From assembly GCA_050289485.1 (NCBI GenBank), contig JBNKFV010000032.1, positions 80,217-144,216 on the forward strand: a stretch of 64,000 nt of DNA, read 5' to 3'. The stretch's first letter is position 1. Every line of letters starts with the position of its first letter. Source of the DNA: JBNKFV01 sp050289485. Its GTDB lineage: Bacteria > Pseudomonadota > Gammaproteobacteria > Pseudomonadales > Cellvibrionaceae. Positions 35,740 through 41,948 of this stretch are shown in pieces. A program made the position numbers and the translations under genes. The notes beneath the pieces were generated by a model that saw only the letters and a program-made list of their open reading frames with translations, ran no database searches and had not been told where the DNA came from.

Positions 35740-36573
35740 ATGGCATTTGTGCAAACAAAATTAGAGGAGGCGCCCAGCAAAGGCGGCTTCAAGTGGCGCC
35801 TGCTGGCAATACTGGTAGGAATACTGTTGGTATTGGGCCTGGTGTTAGCACGCTTGCCTGCCAGCTGGTTCGCCTATGGCCTCACCCAAGCGATGCCCGG
35901 TTTATATCTAAGCGGTATCACCGGCACGCTTTGGCGAGGTGAAGCATCCGCTGGCACCATGGTGATCGACGGCCAAGGCTTGGCACTGGGTAAAGTGCAG
36001 TGGCAACTCTCGCCTGCCAGCCTGTTAACCCTATCGCCTTGTGCGGCATTGCAGGCCAACGCCAGCAATTTCAGCTTTGCCTCCAATGTGTGTGGTGGGT
36101 TATCTGGCAGCGCGACGCTTAACGACACCGAACTGAGCATGCCTGCTTCACTGCTGGGTTTTTGGTTGCCAGTAAAGCTACGGGGCGAATTGTCGCTACT
36201 GTTGGAATCGGCCACCTTAAAACAGCAGCAACTCGGTGCCTTAGCCGGTAGCTTGAGCTGGCGCGACGGCGCCTACTTCAATGGCAACCAGTGGCTGCCA
36301 TTGGGTAGCTATGGCGCACGGCTAACAGACGACGGTAACGCCGGTGTCGATGCCGCAGTCACCGACCTGGGTGGCCCGTTTACCGCCAACCTACAACTAA
36401 ATGTAAACCCCAAACTGCGGCCCAACAGTTTCACCGCATTAGCGATTAAGGGTGAGCTTACCCCCCGTGACACGGTGCACCCCGAGCTGCTGCGCTTTTT
36501 GTCTTTACTGCCGCAAATGGGTGCCGCGCAAGTGGTTGATAACACCTATCAGATCGACTGGGTCGATGGCTAA
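35740..36573 (+). CDS. gspN: Type II secretion system protein GspN
   Basis: 277-aa protein with one N-terminal membrane span (about residues 22-42) and a periplasmic strand-rich domain (LYLSGITGTLWRGEAS, LALGKVQWQLSPASLL), the GspN pattern. It contains two cysteines in SPCAALQ and SNVCGG that could bridge. GspN is optional in many systems; its role is unclear. Overlaps apbE by 8 bp. Confidence 0.9.
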   Translation: MAFVQTKLEEAPSKGGFKWRLLAILVGILLVLGLVLARLPASWFAYGLTQAMPGLYLSGITGTLWRGEASAGTMVIDGQGLALGKVQWQLSPASLLTLSPCAALQANASNFSFASNVCGGLSGSATLNDTELSMPASLLGFWLPVKLRGELSLLLESATLKQQQLGALAGSLSWRDGAYFNGNQWLPLGSYGARLTDDGNAGVDAAVTDLGGPFTANLQLNVNPKLRPNSFTALAIKGELTPRDTVHPELLRFLSLLPQMGAAQVVDNTYQIDWVDG

Positions 36574-37579
36574 GCCCAGTTTTTTCGTCTGGTTGTTGGT
36601 TGGGCTGTTAAGCGGCTCGGCCTCCGCCGATACGGTTCACCCCGCCTACGGCGCCTGGCACCACGAAGAAGCCGCCATTATGGGCACCCGCGTGAGTGCC
36701 ACCTTCTGGTGTGAGCTGGGCTTTGCGCCCTGCGAACAGTTGCTGGCAAACGTACTCGACGAATTCCGCCGCCTCGACCAGCTACTCAGCCCCTATATCC
36801 CCAACAGTGAACTCAGCCAGGTTAACCAACAGGCCGCACAGGCCCCGGTAAAGCTGAGTGACGAAATGTACCTGCTCATCGATAAATCCCTGCAGGTTGG
36901 CGAACTCAGCCAAGGCGCGTTTGATATCACTTTCGCCTCACTCGGCCAATTTTACGACTACCGCGAAGGGCAACAGCCCACCGATGCCCAGCGGCAGGAA
37001 AACCTCGAAGCCATTGACTACCACTGGCTTGCGCTCGATAAAGTCCACCACACCCTCGCCTTTCGCAACGCGCGGGTGAAGATCGATTTAGGCGGTATTG
37101 CCAAAGGCTATGCCGTTGATCGCGCAACAACCATGTTGCTAGCCGCCGGCATCAAGCATGCCAGCATTAGCGCCGGGGGCGACAGCCGGGTACTGGGTGA
37201 CCGCCGTGGCCAGCCCTGGCATGTGGGCATTAAAAAACCCCGCGCCGACGACGGCCAACCCGCACTAATGCTGCCCATGCTAAATGAAGCCATCTCAACC
37301 TCTGGCGATTACGAGCGCTTTTTCGTGAGTCCCACTGGTGAGCGTGTACACCATATTCTCAACCCCAAAACCGGCACCTCAGCCAGCGGCGTGGTGAGTG
37401 TGAGCGTACTCGCCCCCACCAGTTTTATGGCCGACCCACTTTCTACCACAGTATTTGTGATGGGCGCCGAAAAAGGCCTGGCGTTAATCGAAAGCCTGCC
37501 GGGTATTGAAGCCGTAATTATCGATGCCCACGGCAAGGTTATTTTCAGTTCTGGTTTGGTTGAACCACCCTCTCAATAG
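36566..37579 (+). CDS. apbE: FAD:protein FMN transferase (ApbE family)
   Basis: 337-aa exported flavin transferase that attaches FMN to threonines of partner proteins using FAD and Mg. Signal peptide (SFFVWLLVGLLSGSASA), then MGTRVSATFWCEL, FDITFASLGQFYDY, KIDLGGIAKGYAVDRA, HASISAGGDSRVLGDRRGQP and the C-terminal HHILNPKTGTSA, with metal-site residues in place. ATG 36566 lies inside gspN, so it is translationally coupled to the secretion operon. Its modification target is not in the window. A decayed copy of its 3' end lies at 41730-41810. Confidence 0.93.
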   Translation: MAKPSFFVWLLVGLLSGSASADTVHPAYGAWHHEEAAIMGTRVSATFWCELGFAPCEQLLANVLDEFRRLDQLLSPYIPNSELSQVNQQAAQAPVKLSDEMYLLIDKSLQVGELSQGAFDITFASLGQFYDYREGQQPTDAQRQENLEAIDYHWLALDKVHHTLAFRNARVKIDLGGIAKGYAVDRATTMLLAAGIKHASISAGGDSRVLGDRRGQPWHVGIKKPRADDGQPALMLPMLNEAISTSGDYERFFVSPTGERVHHILNPKTGTSASGVVSVSVLAPTSFMADPLSTTVFVMGAEKGLALIESLPGIEAVIIDAHGKVIFSSGLVEPPSQ

Positions 37580-37610
37580 TGGGTTAATCCACATGCTTCT
37601 GGGGGCGCTA

Positions 37611-37771
37611 ATATACGTCATGACGAGTTAGTGAATTACGCCTAAACTGATCAAAGTTGTAATTTATTAACATCAGTAATATTTTTGAATGCCCAACGTA
37701 GTGGCGGTATAGAAGTGCGTCACGTTAATGTAATTAAATATGGCACAATGACGTATACATAGCTGTTATGC
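37611..37771 (+). other. attI-like region without an integrase
   Basis: This stretch resembles the region before the first cassette of the integron at 61461-61624. Shared: CGTCATGACG (37616-37625), then about 104 bases on CGTCACGTTAATG (37718-37730), 23 bases further TGGCACAATGACG (37741-37753), then GTATACATAGCTGTTATGC (37753-37771). The final AGCTGTTATGC is identical to the integron's crossover sequence, and TGCGTCAC and GTAATT are also shared. No integrase gene adjoins; apbE is on the left, and unknown AT-rich genes follow on the right. Read as a second, orphan attI/cassette-promoter region. Confidence 0.7.
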
Positions 37772-37783
37772 CGTATCAGAAAT

Positions 37784-38521
37784 ATGCTTACTTATTCAGA
37801 CTTAACGAAACGAATCATTAAAGACTTTGAATCATTTTTTTTGAGAAAGAAAATGGTTAATTTTGGCTATCAGTTTGAAAGTGTCCAGCAAGCTAAAACA
37901 AGAGGGAAGGTAATATTGATTCCTTCATTTCTTGAAAATATGGAAGTTGAGGATGATGTAAAAGCAATTTTTCATTTGCTGGTTGTCTGTCATGAAATTG
38001 CTCATGTAATGCATGAGCACACCCAGTACAAAGATACAGATTATATTGACTCAATTGGTATCGAGTTGTGGGCTGATTACTATGCGATGAGAGCTGCGAT
38101 GTCTGTGTTAAATTTCCGAAAGCGATTTCGGGATTCACTTACCGATAAGTACGACGGGGATACATTAATTATAACCATAGGAAAAGCGATTGTTTTACTT
38201 AGTCAGACTTATTATGTGAGCTCTAGTAAGAGTTATCCATCACTCGAACTTAGAGCAAGGACCTCGATGACGGGAATAACGTCATTTTTAACTAGATTAG
38301 ATGGTGCGATTAATCTTGGTAGATTTGTCAACGTAACTAAGTTGGTTTTTACCGAGGCTGGGTTGTCCAATTACTTTGGCGCTGCTGACGTTGGTGAATA
38401 TGAGTCAAAGGTAATCTCTAGAATAAGAGAAGTACATCTTAAAATACTGGGAAGTCGGTATTCAATTACGAGCGGTATACAGCCAAAGTATCAAAAATTT
38501 CTGGGCACGGAGTTTGTGTAA
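37784..38521 (+). CDS. Putative zinc metallopeptidase (HExxH), cassette-borne
   Basis: 245 aa, AT-rich, codon use unlike the flanks. Seen: VCHEIAHVMHEH, a textbook HExxH zinc motif (about residue 69) with a further histidine, and 24 residues on ELWADYYAMRA, which supplies a plausible third ligand Glu and the usual Asp, as in ImmA/IrrE-, M48- or phage-exclusion (Lit, U49)-type peptidases. No signal peptide, so cytoplasmic. I cannot assign a family. The start is 13 bases after the attI-like crossover, as expected for a first cassette gene. Confidence 0.7.
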   Translation: MLTYSDLTKRIIKDFESFFLRKKMVNFGYQFESVQQAKTRGKVILIPSFLENMEVEDDVKAIFHLLVVCHEIAHVMHEHTQYKDTDYIDSIGIELWADYYAMRAAMSVLNFRKRFRDSLTDKYDGDTLIITIGKAIVLLSQTYYVSSSKSYPSLELRARTSMTGITSFLTRLDGAINLGRFVNVTKLVFTEAGLSNYFGAADVGEYESKVISRIREVHLKILGSRYSITSGIQPKYQKFLGTEFV

Positions 38522-38525
38522 AATA

Positions 38526-38685
38526 GCATAACAAACGGCTGCACGCAGACGCTGCAGGTTGGGTCTCACCTTATCGCTTTAATAACAGGAAAGGAAATCG
38601 GGTTATTTTCATCATACAAGTTGTTCAAACCGCTCGCTTCACTCACTGGGACGGGCTAAAGCCCGGCCCTTAACCAAAGTTATAG
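38526..38685 (+). repeat. attC-like recombination site (degenerate)
   Basis: Begins GCATAACAAACGGC just after the stop codon, ends AAAGTTATAG just before the next gene, and contains the CGCTCGCTTCACTCACTGGGA-like and GGGCTAAAGCCC inner pieces seen in many Vibrio-type attC sites. The outer boxes resemble the Vibrio cholerae repeat ends (TATAACAAACG, GTTATAG). The inner L boxes pair poorly, so the site may be decayed. It fills the whole 174-bp gap. Confidence 0.55.
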
Positions 38686-38695
38686 GTCAAAAAGA

Positions 38696-39424
38696 ATGGT
38701 TAATATGGAAATAAACTACGTACACTTTGTAAGCGACGCTAGGAACCTACCACAAGTGTTATACAAGTACAGGGAATTTGGTGGTTATGCTCTTGAGGGG
38801 CTTATCAACTCGTCACTCTATTTTTCTGACCCACATTCATTTAATGACCCATTCGAGCCCGTAAAGGCGTTAGATCAGTCCCCCTTTCAAACGCGTATGT
38901 ATCACCAGCTTAGAAATTCAGGGATCCTATGCCTCAGTGATTCACCTACGTCATTGCCGATGTGGTCCTACTATGGCGGTGCCCTTAAAGGATTTTGTGC
39001 TGGGTACTCGTCAAGAAAACTCCTAGAAACTACTGAACCACAATCTTGGAAGCACGTTTATAAGATTGATTACAGAGAGGTACCGCATAGCTCAATCGAC
39101 TCGGAGAAGCTCGTAAGCGAAGAATACGCTGATAAAGATCCTGAATTAGTCAAAATATTCGCCACCAAGCACATTGCTTTTGAAAAAGAAAATGAGTACC
39201 GATTAGTAATAGAACCAAAAGTCTCTAAAGAGCTTGGCGAGCCAGCTGTGGGCCTCTATTCTCACTCCCCAGACGCATTAGAAGAAATTATTTTTGGAGC
39301 ACTAACACCAGAAAATCAAATTACGGCGCTTCGGGCCATTTTCGAGAATAGAAAACATGTCCCAAAATTTAAGAAAATTAAATTCGGAGCGACGAGCTAT
39401 GAGCTCCATACCGTTGACCTATAA
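38696..39424 (+). CDS. DUF2971 family protein, cassette-borne
   Basis: 242 aa. Seen: LPQVLYKYREFGG, LINSSLYFSDPHSFNDPFEP and a later SLPMWSYYGGALKGFCAGY, the pattern of DUF2971, a cytoplasmic family common on mobile and accessory DNA. The C-terminal KHIAFEKENEYRLVIEP also fits. Molecular role unknown; some members lie near defence genes, which is suggestive only. ATG 38696 or 38705. Flanked on both sides by attC-like sites. Confidence 0.78.
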   Translation: MVNMEINYVHFVSDARNLPQVLYKYREFGGYALEGLINSSLYFSDPHSFNDPFEPVKALDQSPFQTRMYHQLRNSGILCLSDSPTSLPMWSYYGGALKGFCAGYSSRKLLETTEPQSWKHVYKIDYREVPHSSIDSEKLVSEEYADKDPELVKIFATKHIAFEKENEYRLVIEPKVSKELGEPAVGLYSHSPDALEEIIFGALTPENQITALRAIFENRKHVPKFKKIKFGATSYELHTVDL

Positions 39425-39500
39425 CAATCACAGGCATGAATAAATGGGTTCTGACTCCACTTATTGCTGATTTTTTCACCTGTGAGATCAGCGTTGTGAG
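39419..39500 (+). repeat. attC-like recombination site
   Basis: Starts at the stop codon of the DUF2971 gene with TATAACAATCACAGG and ends CACCTGTGAGATCAGCGTTGTGA. ATCACAGG pairs with CCTGTGA as the inner boxes, and ATAAC with GTTGT as the outer boxes. About 82 bases, 9 bases before the next ATG. Confidence 0.6.
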
Positions 39501-39509
39501 ATACATACG

Positions 39510-39974
39510 ATGCGAACCTTACTCATATTTATAGTGTTAATTTCAGCAAAGTCATATGCTTGCTCGTGTAAGTATGAGCACGGCATAGATGAAATAGAAA
39601 AAAAGTACACACACATATTTGTTGGAACCGTAATTTCAATTGACGAGTACAAGAATAATTTAGAAAAAATGAGTTATTCTTTCTACAAGGTGGTTTTTAC
39701 AGTAACTACGAATATTAAAGGTGCTCCAAGTGATAGGTTTACTGTATACACATCTGCTTCAATTGGAGCATGCGGAATGAAATTTGAAGAGGGAGTCGAG
39801 TACGCTGTATTTGCATATTATACTGGGCCTGAATTGGCAAGGCAGGGTTACAGCGTTGACTCGAAGCCTTTGGTAACGGCTTGCTCTCCGAGTTGTAAAT
39901 TACGTGGAGAATCTGCGAGGTCAGTAGAGGTAGAAAGGTTGCTAATCGAATTAAAAGCGAGGTCTAATTCATAA
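39510..39974 (+). CDS. Secreted Cys-rich NTR/TIMP-like protein, cassette-borne
   Basis: 154 aa. Signal peptide (MRTLLIFIVLISAKSYA), mature start CSCKYEHG, then THIFVGTVISIDEY and SFYKVVFTVTTNIKGAPSD, later GACGMKFEEGVEYAVFAYY and TACSPSC. The N-terminal C-x-C followed by a beta-strand FxGxV recalls bacterial netrin/TIMP-like (NTR) domains; this is a fold-level guess. Five cysteines in the mature part would be oxidised in the periplasm. Cassette gene, AT-rich. Confidence 0.65.
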   Translation: MRTLLIFIVLISAKSYACSCKYEHGIDEIEKKYTHIFVGTVISIDEYKNNLEKMSYSFYKVVFTVTTNIKGAPSDRFTVYTSASIGACGMKFEEGVEYAVFAYYTGPELARQGYSVDSKPLVTACSPSCKLRGESARSVEVERLLIELKARSNS

Positions 39975-40062
39975 CAAGGTATTCCTGTTTAAATGTTTTC
40001 TGTTGCTCCTTTTTTTTAAAATATTCTATCCGAAATTGGATAGCCAAGGAGTTGGCCATATT
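39968..40062 (+). repeat. Remnant of an attC-like site (left end only)
   Basis: TTCATAACAAGG at the stop codon looks like the left end of an attC, but no matching right end is visible before the next gene. Instead there is a T-run and a small TATCC/GGATA hairpin at 40026-40041. Probably a decayed or deleted site. Confidence 0.35.
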
Positions 40063-40614
40063 ATGAGTAAATCTATCTTACTGTTCCTTGTTTTCTTTAG
40101 TTCCTTTTCTCATGGAGAGGAAGGTGGGTGTATTGATTTTATCAATTTTTCTCCAATATACAGCTCGCTATGGGTAGAGCAATACTGTAAGAGTGGAGTT
40201 TTTAGCGGCATAGTAGAAGAAGAAAAACTTATAGGCTTACAAAAAAATTGGGCATCAAGAATGGAGCCTTTAAAGAAAGATTTAAAAAACCTGATAAGTG
40301 TAGGCCCACCCGAATCTGGAAATGACGAAGAGAATAAGGAGTATCTTGCTCGTTTCTTTGAATTAAACGATATGATACGTGCTTTAAATTCTGAGCCTCC
40401 TTATTATTTTAAGAACATGAAAACAACGGAAGAATTGCTTATCGCCAAATATATGCTAGAAGCTAATGAATCTCTGACAAAAGAGTTGAAGGCGTCTGGG
40501 AGATGCTTGAACAGGGAGGTATATCTCAACGTTCTTGTTGATCGAGCAAAAAATAAATTTCAAGATCTTGCTGAAAAGTCAATGCAGTCGATTACTAACG
40601 AGTTGGCTAATTAA
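40063..40614 (+). CDS. Exported hypothetical protein, cassette-borne
   Basis: 183 aa, family not recognised. Signal peptide (MSKSILLFLVFFSSFSHG), mature part starting EEGGCIDFINFSP, with three cysteines (C in GGCID, QYCKSG and GRCLN), and a helical remainder. An AAGGAG site precedes ATG 40063; the frame is open 20 codons further upstream without a better start. AT-rich. 15 bp from the next gene, with no attC between. Confidence 0.6.
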   Translation: MSKSILLFLVFFSSFSHGEEGGCIDFINFSPIYSSLWVEQYCKSGVFSGIVEEEKLIGLQKNWASRMEPLKKDLKNLISVGPPESGNDEENKEYLARFFELNDMIRALNSEPPYYFKNMKTTEELLIAKYMLEANESLTKELKASGRCLNREVYLNVLVDRAKNKFQDLAEKSMQSITNELAN

Positions 40615-40629
40615 GACCCTAAAACTACT

Positions 40630-40995
40630 ATGAAAAAGTGTTGTAATAAATATTTAACACCTAAAATTATATACAGGGCTAGTATCATTGACTCCGTAGG
40701 TCTCACAATACTACTTAGCTTCTTTTTGGGTATTGCTTTCCTTATTGCTTGGTTTGGTGCGGGATCTCTAGTTTCATCGGTAGAAGACGGGTCTATTGGA
40801 GAGAGAGGGGTTTTAGGTCAGCGTACTATTCCGGGTGGCTTAATAGTGTTTGCCTTTTTGTACTACTTTCTCCCTAAGTTTATACATGCCTGCAGTTACC
40901 TCGTTAACTACAAGCTCAACATTAGCTCAGTGTGTAAGTCTTGTGGAAAACAGCATGAACTGGCTGATTATCCAAAATCAGATGACCCGTTTTAA
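40630..40995 (+). CDS. Small membrane protein with CxxC, cassette-borne
   Basis: 121 aa, family not recognised. Starts MKKCCNKYLTPKIIYRAS, has two membrane spans (about residues 22-45 and 69-90), and ends with a soluble tail containing VCKSCGKQH, a zinc-ribbon-like half site together with the N-terminal CC. Possibly co-translated with the preceding exported protein. Start ATG 40630, no strong ribosome site seen. Confidence 0.55.
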   Translation: MKKCCNKYLTPKIIYRASIIDSVGLTILLSFFLGIAFLIAWFGAGSLVSSVEDGSIGERGVLGQRTIPGGLIVFAFLYYFLPKFIHACSYLVNYKLNISSVCKSCGKQHELADYPKSDDPF

Positions 40996-41088
40996 TAAGG
41001 CTATAAAAATCGTTCTGGCCACAAGAAGCTTGGCCTCCATGGTATTGCCTGCACGTTACTTCAATAGTCGTTTTCGGCGGCGTTAAAT
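40989..41088 (+). repeat. attC-like recombination site
   Basis: 100 bases from GTTTTAATAAGGC at the stop codon to CGGCGGCGTTAAAT. The right end GTTAAAT fits the GTTRRRY rule exactly. The left end has one change from RYYYAAC. The next gene starts 4 bases later, the tight spacing typical of cassettes. Confidence 0.65.
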
Positions 41089-41091
41089 GAA

Positions 41092-41574
41092 ATGATAAAA
41101 CTACTAATAATTTGTACATTTATTTTTTATTCGTTATATGGTTACGCAAGGCCTGATCTCAATAAAATGACGAACGAGGACCTGTGGCTTAATTCTCCTT
41201 TTATAGGAATAATTACCGTTACCGATGGTAAGTACATTCAAAATAAAGGTTATGAATTAGGAGCAGAGGTCAATACCGTACTAAAAGGCCGTGTTAATGA
41301 ATATATAAAATTTAAAAACATGTTCCCTTCTATGAATACTACTAATGTGTTGGGTGCTACTTATCTTGTTTATCTATTTGAAAATAGCGATAAATCATAC
41401 TTTGTTCCTTCTGAAAATTTTTCTGTGATTGAAGTCATTGAGCGTAGCGTAGAAGATAGAGATATGCTTGAAGATATAGCTAAAAACAAAGGAGTGCAGT
41501 ATGCCCATGCATATGAATATGAGGGGAAGCTTTGGCATATTCAATGTTGGGGGGCAATCAGAATCTTTTTGTAA
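41092..41574 (+). CDS. Exported hypothetical protein, cassette-borne
   Basis: 160 aa. Signal peptide (MIKLLIICTFIFYSLYGYA), then SPFIGIITVTDGKYI, YELGAEVNTVLKGRVNEYI and LGATYLVYLFEN. The order of FxGxI, a strand with VLKG and a late YLVYLF resembles the NTR-like cassette gene at 39510, so they may share a fold. Only one cysteine, near the C-terminus. Function unknown. Confidence 0.58.
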   Translation: MIKLLIICTFIFYSLYGYARPDLNKMTNEDLWLNSPFIGIITVTDGKYIQNKGYELGAEVNTVLKGRVNEYIKFKNMFPSMNTTNVLGATYLVYLFENSDKSYFVPSENFSVIEVIERSVEDRDMLEDIAKNKGVQYAHAYEYEGKLWHIQCWGAIRIFL

Positions 41575-41601
41575 TGAACTAGCGCAGTCAGCTAGCGTTG
41601 C

Positions 41602-41672
41602 ATTTAACAAAGCAAAACAGCGAGGGCCTATGGCCGGTGCGCGCTAACGCGCACCCCTGTTTGCGGCGATAG
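41602..41672 (+). repeat. attC-like site with damaged right box
   Basis: ATTTAAC (41602-41608) is a perfect RYYYAAC left box. GCAAAACAG pairs with CTGTTTGC as inner boxes, and GGTGCGCG / CGCGCACC forms the central stem. The right box reads GATAGCC where GTTAGCC would be expected, one substitution at the crossover. This is the end of the cassette region. Confidence 0.72.
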
Positions 41673-41729
41673 CCCAGTGTTGCCCACGAACCGTAGACAC
41701 CTAATCCCCACCGTTTGTAATAAAGGCGA

Positions 41730-41810
41730 AAAGACATAGCACTGACCGTTACTGCCGTGATTATCAAGATTCACGGCGATGTCTTGATCAGTTCTGGCCT
41801 GGCTGACCCT
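41730..41810 (+). pseudogene. Decayed 3' fragment of an apbE copy
   Basis: Translated in frame, 41730-41810 gives ...IALTVTAVIIKIHGDVLI then SSGLADP. The true apbE ends ...LALIESLPGIEAVIIDAHG then KVIFSSGLVEP. AL, AVII, HG, V and SSGL align, with a short gap. Upstream the similarity fades and two stop codons appear. The fragment lies just outside the last attC-like site, so apbE 3' sequence flanks the cassette region on both sides. Confidence 0.6.
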
Positions 41811-41837
41811 TTCCGGGCGGAGCGAAAATCCCTCCAC

Positions 41838-41853
41838 CCATACGATCGTATGG
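41838..41853. promoter_or_regulatory. Perfect 16-bp palindrome before the MalT-like regulator
   Basis: CCATACGATCGTATGG, a perfect palindrome about 95 bases ahead of the regulator's start codon. It could be an operator for autoregulation or for another factor. No known consensus was recognised. Confidence 0.4.
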
Positions 41854-41948
41854 CAGACACCAGCGCGTAGTTCAGGTAGAGTTTGGGGTGTTTAACGATC
41901 AATTACCGCTTATTGATCGCTGGCCCATTACTCAGTGAACGTTGGATT

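Noticed and set aside
37784..41574. Prophage or genomic island bounded by an integrase of its own
   Set aside because: No phage structural, replication or recombinase genes are present; the attC-like spacers and small unknown genes fit integron cassettes better.
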